From JAYZDP01 sp036337765 (GTDB lineage: Bacteria; Acidobacteriota; Thermoanaerobaculia; Multivoradales; Multivoraceae): 46,723 bases of DNA. Made by a program: the position numbers and the translations under genes. The notes beneath the pieces were generated by a model. The model had not been told where the DNA came from and ran no database searches. It worked only from the letters and a program-made list of their open reading frames with translations. The stretch lies in the NCBI GenBank assembly GCA_036337765.1, contig JAYZDP010000201.1:1-46723 (forward strand), given 5' to 3'. Positions 26,109-33,126 of this stretch are shown piece after piece. The number at the start of each line of letters is the position of its first letter. Positions within the stretch are counted from its first letter, which is position 1.

Positions 26109-26804
26109 ATGCTCGAGGCGCGCGGGATCACTCAATCCTACGGTCAGGGCCGCATCCTCTGGGGGGTGGATCTGGAAGTACCCCGGGGCAGCTGCGTCGC
26201 CATCTTGGGCCGCAACGGCGTTGGCAAGACGACACTCGTGAAGTGCCTCATGGGACTGCTGCGTACGGATGCCGGCAGCCTTTCTTTCGACGGAGAGGAA
26301 ATCTCTTCCTTTGCCCCGGAACGCAGAGCGGGGCTAGGGATCGGATATGTCCCCCAGGGGCGCATGATCTTTCCGATGTTGACCGTCGAAGAGAACCTGC
26401 TGGTGGGGATGACGGCCCGCCGCGACGGGGCCAGCGACAGTCCGAATCGTGTCTTCGAGCTCTTCCCCGTGCTCAGGGACATGTTGGCCCGGCGAGGCGG
26501 AGACCTGTCTGGCGGTCAACAGCAGCAGCTCGCCATCGCGCGGGCGCTGGCCCTGGATCCCAGGTTCCTCATCCTCGACGAGCCCTGCGAGGGGATTCAG
26601 CCCAATATCGTGCACCAGATCGGCGACGTGATCGTCGAGTTGAACCAAGAGCTCGGACAGACCGTCCTGCTGGTGGAGCAGAAACTACCCTTCGTGCGTC
26701 GTGTAGCGTCGCAGTTTGCCATCATGGCAAAAGGCAACGTCGTCGCCCACGGGAAAATGTCGGCTCTCACCGACGACATGATTCAGCAACACCTGACGGT
26801 CTGA
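26109..26804 (+). CDS. urtE: Urea ABC transporter ATP-binding protein UrtE
   Basis: A 231-residue LivF-type ATPase that starts immediately after the urtD stop. Walker A GRNGVGKTT is at 34-42, the signature is LSGGQQQQLAIARAL, and Walker B is LILDEPCEGIQPNIV. The EGIQPNIVHQIGDVI stretch is typical of UrtE. It is the partner ATPase of UrtD. Two bases separate its stop from ureD, tying uptake and urease expression together. Confidence 0.95.
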   Translation: MLEARGITQSYGQGRILWGVDLEVPRGSCVAILGRNGVGKTTLVKCLMGLLRTDAGSLSFDGEEISSFAPERRAGLGIGYVPQGRMIFPMLTVEENLLVGMTARRDGASDSPNRVFELFPVLRDMLARRGGDLSGGQQQQLAIARALALDPRFLILDEPCEGIQPNIVHQIGDVIVELNQELGQTVLLVEQKLPFVRRVASQFAIMAKGNVVAHGKMSALTDDMIQQHLTV

Positions 26805-26806
26805 AG

Positions 26807-27661
26807 ATGTGCGCACCCACATGCCCCCGGACAGCTGCGGTCAACGAACATCCACCCTGGAAGGCCTTCCTCGACCTGGAGTTTCTCCGCAAGGACGGCA
26901 AGGTGGTCTTGTCGCGCCGCCGTCATGGGGGCCCCCTGTATCTCCAGAAACCGTTCTATCCCGAGGGCGACGAGGTCTGTCACGCCTACCTGTTGCATCC
27001 CCCTTCCGGGTTGGTCGGTGGCGACCAGCTCACCATCGATGTCCATGTCGGCGATCAGGCGCACACCGTCATCACGACACCGGCCTGTGGGAAGTACTAC
27101 CGGAGCAGCGGACGCACCAGCCGCCTGACTCAGCACCTGACGGTAGCCGCCGACAGCTGCCTGGAGTGGCTACCCCAGGAAACGCTGCTCTTCGGCGGTA
27201 GCCTCGCTGAAATCCGCACCGTGGTCGATCTACACAGCTCGGCACGCTTCATCGGCTGGGACGTTGTGGTCAGGGGGCGACCCTTGTCGGGCGACCACTA
27301 CGACAGCGGGACGCTGGACCAGCGCTTCGAGCTCAATCGCGAGGGTGCTCCGCTGCTACATGAGCGACTGCATTTCACTGCAGGCGATCCGCTACTCGGC
27401 CACCGGTGGGGGCTGGGAGGGCAGCCTGTCACCGGTCTGCTGGTGGCCTATCCCGCCGACTCTGCCCTCAGGGATACGGTACGGGACGGTCTTACCGAAT
27501 CGGCGATGGTCGGCGTGACACTGGTGGATCGGGTGCTCGTCCTACGCGTGCTCAGCGATGGCATAGAGGCCGCGCGCGCCTCGCTGGAGCCGGTCTTGCG
27601 CGCGATCCGTGAAGCGATCACCGGTTGTAGTTTCAGAGACCTGCGAATCTGGCAAACCTGA
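26807..27661 (+). CDS. ureD: Urease accessory protein UreD
   Basis: A 284-residue UreD (UreH) protein, the scaffold that binds apo-urease and UreFG during nickel insertion. Recognisable segments are VLSRRRHGGPLYLQKPFYPE, LLHPPSGLVGGDQL, TTPACGKYYRS and WLPQETLLFGGS. ATG 26807 (MCAPTCPRTAAVNEHPPWKA) is chosen because it follows the urtE stop by two bases; the longer frame lies antiphase inside urtE and urtD. It heads the ureDABCEFG order common in proteobacteria-like clusters. Confidence 0.94.
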   Translation: MCAPTCPRTAAVNEHPPWKAFLDLEFLRKDGKVVLSRRRHGGPLYLQKPFYPEGDEVCHAYLLHPPSGLVGGDQLTIDVHVGDQAHTVITTPACGKYYRSSGRTSRLTQHLTVAADSCLEWLPQETLLFGGSLAEIRTVVDLHSSARFIGWDVVVRGRPLSGDHYDSGTLDQRFELNREGAPLLHERLHFTAGDPLLGHRWGLGGQPVTGLLVAYPADSALRDTVRDGLTESAMVGVTLVDRVLVLRVLSDGIEAARASLEPVLRAIREAITGCSFRDLRIWQT

Positions 27662-27672
27662 CGGGGAGACTC

Positions 27673-27975
27673 ATGCACCTGACACCGAGAGAAAAAGACA
27701 AGCTCCTCATCTTCGTCGCGGCGCAACTGGCTCAGCAGCGCCGAGAGCGCGGCGTCAAGCTGAACTACCCCGAGAGTGTGGCACTCATTTCCGCCGCCAT
27801 CATGGAGGGCGCCCGCGACGGTCGCAAGGTAGCCGAGCTGATGAGCTACGGGACCGAGATCCTGTCCGCCGACGAGGTCATGGACGGCATTCCCGAAATG
27901 GTCAGCGAGGTACAGGTGGAAGCGACCTTTCCCGACGGCACCAAGCTCGTCACCGTTCACAATCCCATTGTCTAG
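27673..27975 (+). CDS. ureA: Urease gamma subunit UreA
   Basis: A 100-residue subunit of standard length, with MHLTPREKDKLLIFVAAQLA at the start and LNYPESVALI followed by MEGARDGRKVAELM, all diagnostic of urease gamma. It forms the (UreABC)3 core with beta and alpha subunits in the cytoplasm. A GGGGAG site precedes ATG 27673, and the gene ends eight bases before ureB. Confidence 0.97.
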   Translation: MHLTPREKDKLLIFVAAQLAQQRRERGVKLNYPESVALISAAIMEGARDGRKVAELMSYGTEILSADEVMDGIPEMVSEVQVEATFPDGTKLVTVHNPIV

Positions 27976-27983
27976 GAGACGCC

Positions 27984-28304
27984 ATGAAACCCGGTGAGTA
28001 CTTTGTCGACGACGGTGAGATCAAGTTGAACGAGGCTCGCGAGACCCTCACACTGAAAGTCGCCAATACCGGCGACCGTCCGGTGCAGGTGGGCAGCCAC
28101 TTTCACTTCTTCGAGACCAACCCGGCGCTCGACTTCGATCGCGAAGCCAGCCGGGGCTTCCGCCTCGACATCGCCGCCGGCACGGCCGTGCGTTTCGAGC
28201 CGGGACAGTCGCGTACCGTGACCCTGACCTCCTACGCCGGCAGACGGGTCGTGTACGGATTCAACGCCAAGGTGATGGGAGCGCTCGAGGAGGCCGGATC
28301 ATGA
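27984..28304 (+). CDS. ureB: Urease beta subunit UreB
   Basis: A 106-residue beta subunit. It begins MKPGEYFVDDGEIKLNEARE and contains VQVGSHFHFFETNPAL and RLDIAAGTAVRFEPG, the conserved core of urease beta. ATG 27984 has an AGGAG site; an open extension to 27609 overlaps ureD and ureA out of frame and is not real. The stop overlaps the ureC start as ATGA. Confidence 0.97.
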   Translation: MKPGEYFVDDGEIKLNEARETLTLKVANTGDRPVQVGSHFHFFETNPALDFDREASRGFRLDIAAGTAVRFEPGQSRTVTLTSYAGRRVVYGFNAKVMGALEEAGS

Positions 28305-30004
28305 GCACGATTTCCAAGCGCGCATACGCCGAGATGTTCGGCCCCACCACGAGCGATCGAGTACGCCTGGGAGACACCGAGTTGATCGTCGAGGTGGAGG
28401 CCGACTACACCGTCTACGGCGATGAAGTGAAATTCGGTGGCGGCAAAGTCATTCGCGACGGTATGGGGCAGAGCCAGCGAACCAACGCCGAAGCGGTGGA
28501 TCTGGTCATCACCAACGCACTGATCATCGACCACTGGGGCATCGTGAAGGCCGACGTGGGCGTTCGCGACGGCCGCATCGCGGGAATCGGCAAGGCGGGC
28601 AATCCCGACACCCAGGCCGGAGTCGACATCATCATCGGTCCCGGCACCGAGGCCATCGCCGGTGAAGGCCGAATCCTGACCGCTGGCGGCATCGACGCCC
28701 ACATCCACTTCATCTGCCCGCAGCTGGTCGAGGAAGCGCTGATGTCAGGAGTCACCACCATGCTCGGCGGGGGGACGGGGCCGGCAACCGGAACCAACGC
28801 CACTACCTGTACCCCGGGACCCTGGAATCTCGGCAAGATGCTGCAAGCGGGTGATGGCCTGCCGATGAACCTGGGATTCATGGGCAAGGGCAACTCCAGC
28901 CTGCCGGAGCCGCTGACCGAGCAGGTGGCCGCCGGGGCCATGTCCCTCAAACTGCACGAGGACTGGGGCACTACCCCCGCCGCCATCGACAACTGCCTTT
29001 CGGTTGCGGACGAGGAACACGTCCAGGTCGCCATTCACACCGACACGCTCAACGAGTCGGGCTTCGTCGAAGACACCATTGCCGCCTTTAAGGATCGCGT
29101 GATCCACACCTACCACACGGAGGGGGCCGGGGGTGGCCATGCGCCGGACATCATCAAGGTCTGCGGCCTGCAGAACGTTTTGCCCTCCTCTACCAACCCC
29201 ACTCGTCCTTACACCGTCAACACCGTGGACGAGCATCTCGACATGCTCATGGTCTGTCACCACCTGGATCCGACGATCGCGGAAGACGTGGCCTTCGCGG
29301 AGTCGCGAATCCGGAGAGAGACCATCGCCGCCGAGGACATCCTTCACGATCTCGGCGCCTTCTCGATGATCGCCTCCGATTCACAGGCCATGGGCAGGGT
29401 GGGCGAGGTCATCTGTCGGACCTGGCAGACCGCCCACAAGATGAAGGTGCAGCGCGGTCCGCTGCCGGAGGACTCTTCTCGCAACGACAACTTCCGTGTC
29501 AAGCGCTACCTCGCCAAGTACACCATCAACCCAGCGCTGGCCCATGGCCTGGCCCACGAGGTGGGCTCCGTCGAGTTGGGCAAGATGGCAGACCTGGTGC
29601 TTTGGCAACCGGCCTTCTTCGGCATCAAGCCTGCTCTGATCGTGAAGGGAGGCTTGATCTCCGCCGCTCCGATGGGGGACCCCAACGCCTCCATCCCGAC
29701 TCCTCAGCCGGTTCACTACCGCCCCATGTTCGGGTCTTTCGGCGGAGCCCTGACCGGGACCTCGGTTCTGTTCGTCTCTCGTCGGGCGCAGGACAACGAC
29801 ATCGGTCCTCGGCTGGGTCTGGCCAAGACCACGCTCGCAGTCACCAGCACTCGGAAGGTTCACAAGCGGGACATGATTCACAACAGCTACACGCCCACGA
29901 TAGAGGTGGACCCGGAAACCTACGAGGTGCGAGCCGACGGAGAGCTCCTGATCTGCGAGCCCGCCGAGGTGCTGCCGCTGGCCCAGCGCTACTTCCTGTT
30001 CTGA
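28301..30004 (+). CDS. ureC: Urease alpha (catalytic) subunit UreC
   Basis: This 567-residue catalytic subunit hydrolyses urea to ammonia and carbamate at a di-nickel centre. All expected residues fall at the numbering of Klebsiella urease: His134 and His136 (GGIDAHIHF), carbamylated Lys217 and His219 (MSLKLHEDWG), His246 (AIHTDTLNE), the metal-binding His of HTEGAGGGHAPD, Cys319 and His320 on the active-site flap (MVCHH), and Asp360 (ASDSQAMGR). The enzyme should therefore be active once nickel is inserted. It is translationally coupled to ureB. Confidence 0.98.
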   Translation: MSTISKRAYAEMFGPTTSDRVRLGDTELIVEVEADYTVYGDEVKFGGGKVIRDGMGQSQRTNAEAVDLVITNALIIDHWGIVKADVGVRDGRIAGIGKAGNPDTQAGVDIIIGPGTEAIAGEGRILTAGGIDAHIHFICPQLVEEALMSGVTTMLGGGTGPATGTNATTCTPGPWNLGKMLQAGDGLPMNLGFMGKGNSSLPEPLTEQVAAGAMSLKLHEDWGTTPAAIDNCLSVADEEHVQVAIHTDTLNESGFVEDTIAAFKDRVIHTYHTEGAGGGHAPDIIKVCGLQNVLPSSTNPTRPYTVNTVDEHLDMLMVCHHLDPTIAEDVAFAESRIRRETIAAEDILHDLGAFSMIASDSQAMGRVGEVICRTWQTAHKMKVQRGPLPEDSSRNDNFRVKRYLAKYTINPALAHGLAHEVGSVELGKMADLVLWQPAFFGIKPALIVKGGLISAAPMGDPNASIPTPQPVHYRPMFGSFGGALTGTSVLFVSRRAQDNDIGPRLGLAKTTLAVTSTRKVHKRDMIHNSYTPTIEVDPETYEVRADGELLICEPAEVLPLAQRYFLF

Positions 30005-30027
30005 GTCGGGCGACCGGACTGGACTGC

Positions 30028-30507
30028 ATGGGCCTCGAGATCTACACCGAGTACGTACCGCGCAGCGCGGTCACGGACACCCCGACCCGTACACTGTCGC
30101 TGCCGTTCGAGAGCCGCCAGAAGGCCCGCCAACGGGCGCACCTGGACGACGGCGGGGAAGTGGGCCTCCAACTGCCCCGGGGCATCACCCTGCGAGGCGG
30201 TGACGTCGTGCGCTCGGCCCAGGGCGCTGACGACGTACTGATCGAGGCGGCGGCCGAACCGGTCTCCACCGTTTATGCTCACGTAGCCGCCGCGCTGGCT
30301 AGGATCGCCTATCATCTGGGTAACCGACACGTCTGGCTCGAGGTCGGCAACGGCTGGGTTCGGTATCTCTCAGATCCGGTGCTCGACGACATGGTCCGCA
30401 AGATGGGCTACGAGGTGGTCCGAGAAAGTGCACCCTTCGAGCCCGAGACCGGCGCTTATCACGGCCTGCCCCACAACGGTGAGACAGGACACGGCCATGC
30501 ACACTGA
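30028..30507 (+). CDS. ureE: Urease accessory protein UreE, His-tailed nickel metallochaperone
   Basis: A 159-residue UreE that delivers nickel to the UreDFG-apoenzyme complex. It has a peptide-binding N-terminal domain (residues 1-75) and a metal-binding domain with YHLGNRHVWLEVG, which includes the conserved interface His. The C-terminus ends HNGETGHGHAH, a short His tail that would bind extra nickel. ATG 30028 (MGLEIYTEYV) follows ureC by 23 bases. The gene overlaps ureF by 11 bases. Confidence 0.92.
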   Translation: MGLEIYTEYVPRSAVTDTPTRTLSLPFESRQKARQRAHLDDGGEVGLQLPRGITLRGGDVVRSAQGADDVLIEAAAEPVSTVYAHVAAALARIAYHLGNRHVWLEVGNGWVRYLSDPVLDDMVRKMGYEVVRESAPFEPETGAYHGLPHNGETGHGHAH

Positions 30508-31150
30508 CGCCCGCCTCTGGCAGCTCATCTCGCCGACGCTTCCGGTCGGTAGCTTCAGCTACTCTCAAGGTCTGGAGTGGGTTGTGAATGCGGGATGGAT
30601 CACCGATGAGGCGTCCGCCGCCGAATGGATCGGCGACGGTCTCACTCATCTGCTTGTACCGGTGGATCTGGCCCTGCTCTGCCGGCTCTACCGGAGCCGA
30701 CACGCCCGAAGCGACGGCGATTTCAACCACTGGAACCAGCTGCTGATCGCCATGCGAGGAACCGAGGAATCGCGCAACGAAGAGCGTACGGTTGGCGCTG
30801 CGCTCGCCCGCCTGCTGGGCCATCTCGAAGTCGGCCTGCCGGCCACCAACGACCTTTCCTACGTCGGGGCGTTCGCCGCCGCAGCCGTCGCCTGGGGAAT
30901 CGAGCTGCGCCAGGCGTGTGCGGGCTACGCCTGGGCCTGGTGCGAGAATCAGGTGGCAGCGGCCATTAAACTCGTGCCTCTCGGCCACTCTGACGGCCAG
31001 CGCATCCTGAGCGTGCTGGTAGCGGAGATCGACGGGGCCGCAGCGCGGGCAATGACACTCCCAAACGAAGAGATCGGTCTCAGCACTCCGGGACTTGAGA
31101 TCGCCCGAAGCCTGCACGAGACTCAATACAGCCGGCTTTTTCGATCCTGA
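30497..31150 (+). CDS. ureF: Urease accessory protein UreF
   Basis: A 217-residue all-helical protein that bridges UreD and UreG and gates GTP hydrolysis. It starts at ATG 30497 (MHTDARLWQLISPTLPVGSF), where LPVGSFSYSQGLEW is the UreF family signature; the open frame back to 30428 overlaps ureE. The region PLGHSDGQRIL near the C-terminus matches the conserved loop. It ends nine bases before ureG. Confidence 0.93.
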   Translation: MHTDARLWQLISPTLPVGSFSYSQGLEWVVNAGWITDEASAAEWIGDGLTHLLVPVDLALLCRLYRSRHARSDGDFNHWNQLLIAMRGTEESRNEERTVGAALARLLGHLEVGLPATNDLSYVGAFAAAAVAWGIELRQACAGYAWAWCENQVAAAIKLVPLGHSDGQRILSVLVAEIDGAAARAMTLPNEEIGLSTPGLEIARSLHETQYSRLFRS

Positions 31151-31159
31151 GGAGTCCCC

Positions 31160-31786
31160 GTGAACAACGACCTGCTACGTGTCGGCATCGGTGGCCCGGT
31201 GGGTTCGGGCAAGACGAGCCTCATCGAAGCACTGTGCAAGTCGATGAGAGACGACTACCAGATAGCCGTCGTCACCAACGACATCTATACCCAGGAGGAT
31301 GCACAGATCCCGACCCGCCGGCAGGCTCTTGCGGCGGATAGGATCATCGGAGTCGAGACCGGTGGATGCCCCCATACGGCGATCCGCGAAGATGCGTCGA
31401 TGAACCTGGTCGCCGTCGACACCCTCCTCGGCCGTTTCCCCGATCTCGATATCATCATCGTCGAAAGCGGCGGCGACAACTTGAGCGCCACCTTCAGCCC
31501 CGAGCTGGCTGACCTGACCATCTATGTGATCGATGTCTCGGCCGGCGACAAGATCCCACGAAAGGGAGGTCCCGCCATCACCCGTTCCGACCTGCTGGCG
31601 ATCAACAAGACCGACCTCGCGCAGTACGTCGGCGCATCGCTGAAGGTCATGGACGAGGACACCCGGCGCATGCGCGCCGACCGCCCCTATGTCTTCACCA
31701 ACCTGCTGAAAAACGAGGGGGTCGACGAGATCCGCGATTTCATCGTTCGCGAGGGCATGCTGAATGTGGTCTCGGCGACGTCGTAG
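31160..31786 (+). CDS. ureG: Urease accessory GTPase UreG
   Basis: A 208-residue SIMIBI GTPase. The P-loop is GPVGSGKT, the nickel-binding CPH motif lies in GGCPHTAIRED, and ESGGDNLSATFSPELAD and NKTDLA complete the GTPase motifs. It powers nickel delivery into urease. It begins at GTG 31160 with a GGAG site six bases upstream. The protein reaches normal length. Its last 100 bases are overlapped on the opposite strand by the haloacid dehalogenase gene, which is unusual and marks the end of the urea block. Confidence 0.97.
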   Translation: MNNDLLRVGIGGPVGSGKTSLIEALCKSMRDDYQIAVVTNDIYTQEDAQIPTRRQALAADRIIGVETGGCPHTAIREDASMNLVAVDTLLGRFPDLDIIIVESGGDNLSATFSPELADLTIYVIDVSAGDKIPRKGGPAITRSDLLAINKTDLAQYVGASLKVMDEDTRRMRADRPYVFTNLLKNEGVDEIRDFIVREGMLNVVSATS

Positions 31787-32532
31787 TAGAGACCTCGCTC
31801 CGGACCTCGTTCGAGAGGACGAGGGACGAGAGCCGTGCGAAGGCCAACTGATGCCGCTGCTCTTAGATCGCCGGGATGCGCAGCAACCATCATCACCTGG
31901 CCAGGCTCGAGCCCGAGCAAGTCGGCAGCCGTGAGATAGACCTCACTATCGGGCTTGTAGTGCTTCGCCAACTCGGCCGACAAGACGCAATCCCAAGGCA
32001 GACCGGCGTTTTTCGCCATGTTCACGAGCAGGCTCACGTTGCCGTTTGAAAGGGTCGACACGCTGAAAGTGGAGCGCAGGAGATTCAAGCCCGGAACCGC
32101 ATCCGGCCAGGGGGTCAACCGATGCCACGCGCGATTGAAGTGGTGGGCCTCTTCCTCATCCAAATCGATCTCGAATCGAGCCAGTAGATCGTCGAGGATC
32201 AGACGATGGAGCTGGTCGATCTTCATCCACGGCAGGTCCCCTTCGCGAACCCTCTGCATGGCGGGGCCATAGCCAGCCCTCCATTCGTCTGCGAATCGCC
32301 CCCAGTCGATGTCGAGCGACTTCGCCTGCGAGAGAAGCTGCCCATCCCGAATGATCGAGGAACGCCAATCGACGACCGTGCCGAAAACGTCGAAGGTCAA
32401 CGCCCTGATGGAGCTGAGCATCTCGCTCCTAGTTGTCTCGCCCTGAACTGCCCCAGCCGGACTCTCGTGGCTAGTAAGCACCCCGGTAACGACGAGTGTG
32501 GCGCCGCCCTTCAGTACTTCGCGTCTTCGCAT
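31687..32532 (-). CDS. Tat-exported haloacid dehalogenase (type II) with abnormal C-terminus
   Basis: A HAD-superfamily hydrolase of the L-2-haloacid dehalogenase type. ATG 32532 has an AAGGAG site five bases away and opens with MRRREVLKGGATLVVTG, a twin-arginine signal. Motifs are LTFDVFGTVVDWR (nucleophile Asp48), TLSNGN (Ser/Asn), KHYKPDSEVY (Lys) and VAAHPGDLRAA (Asp). Up to LVPRPLERGP the sequence is family-like. The last 33 or so residues, from about 31790 onward, are read from the antisense strand of ureG and do not resemble the usual tail. The native 3' end was probably replaced when the urease cluster arrived. Whether the enzyme still folds is unknown. Other possible activity: a phosphatase-like HAD. 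Confidence 0.8.
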   Translation of the reverse strand: MRRREVLKGGATLVVTGVLTSHESPAGAVQGETTRSEMLSSIRALTFDVFGTVVDWRSSIIRDGQLLSQAKSLDIDWGRFADEWRAGYGPAMQRVREGDLPWMKIDQLHRLILDDLLARFEIDLDEEEAHHFNRAWHRLTPWPDAVPGLNLLRSTFSVSTLSNGNVSLLVNMAKNAGLPWDCVLSAELAKHYKPDSEVYLTAADLLGLEPGQVMMVAAHPGDLRAAASVGLRTALVPRPLERGPERGLYYDVAETTFSMPSRTMKSRISSTPSFFSRLVKT

Positions 32533-32740
32533 TGAATCTCCTTGGAGGACTTTCACCTCCATGTCTTTCATCAGCTTTGCCCATCGCACTCACTGCTCGC
32601 CACAAAGAGAGGGGACAGGATCCTTGTCAGTCGGCGGCCCTCGCCGCTAGCGCCTTTCTCTCGAGAATGTCCACACGGGCGTCGATCTCGGCCCTGAGCA
32701 AGCAAGGCGCTCAAAGCGCAATGGGACGACGACCCGCGGA
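32533..32740. other. Non-coding gap between glnK and the dehalogenase gene
   Basis: About 200 bases without a supported gene. It must contain the dehalogenase promoter on the minus strand, near the AAGGAG site at its right edge. A short minus-strand open stretch near 32627-32710 is noted among the rejected items. Confidence 0.4.
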
Positions 32741-32761
32741 GGGCGTGCTACGAGCACGCCC
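32741..32761 (-). terminator. Perfect hairpin downstream of glnK
   Basis: GGGCGTGCT and AGCACGCCC form a 9-bp perfect stem with an ACG loop, ten bases past the glnK stop on the minus strand. There is no T-run. It probably ends the amt2-glnK transcript. Confidence 0.6.
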
Positions 32762-32771
32762 GGAGCTCATC

Positions 32772-33113
32772 TCACCCGATGGCTACAATCCCAGTCTCGC
32801 CGGTACGGATCCGGATGCAATCGGCGAGATCGAGGACGAAGATCTTGCCGTCTCCGATGGAGCCACTCTTGGCACCGCCGGTGATCGCCTCGACGACCGC
32901 GTCGACGTACTCGTCGTTCACGGCCACCTCGAGCTTGACCTTACGTAACAGGCTTCCCGCCTCCTTGTGGCTGCGGTAGACCTCCGCCACGCCCTTCTGG
33001 CGACCACGCCCCATCACCTGAGAGACCGTGACGAGATGGATCTCCTTACGCTCCAACTCGTCGAGGACCTCGCTCATGCGGTCGGGCTGCACGATGGCAA
33101 CAATGTATTTCAC
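32772..33113 (-). CDS. glnK: PII nitrogen-regulatory protein lacking the uridylylation tyrosine
   Basis: A 113-residue PII trimer protein of exact family length. GTG 33113 follows a GGAGGAG site. The T-loop is GRGRQKGVAEVYRSHKEAG. Tyr46 is kept, but position 51, the tyrosine uridylylated by GlnD in proteobacteria, is Glu. The ATP/2-oxoglutarate-binding segments GDGKIFVLDL and RIRTGETG are intact. It lies 13 bases after amt2 and, as in most bacteria, should bind and block Amt when nitrogen is plentiful. Regulation here would rely on ADP/ATP and 2-oxoglutarate binding rather than on covalent modification at residue 51; that is inference. Confidence 0.95.
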   Translation of the reverse strand: MKYIVAIVQPDRMSEVLDELERKEIHLVTVSQVMGRGRQKGVAEVYRSHKEAGSLLRKVKLEVAVNDEYVDAVVEAITGGAKSGSIGDGKIFVLDLADCIRIRTGETGIVAIG

Positions 33114-33126
33114 GATGTCTCCTCCC

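Noticed and set aside
32627..32710. Minus-strand open stretch encoding a helical tail (LLRAEIDARVDILERKALAA) ending at TGA 32627-32629.
   Set aside because: It is preceded in frame by a stop at about 32713 and lacks a start or a recognisable family. It may be the remnant of a gene lost next to glnK, but about 25 codons are not enough.
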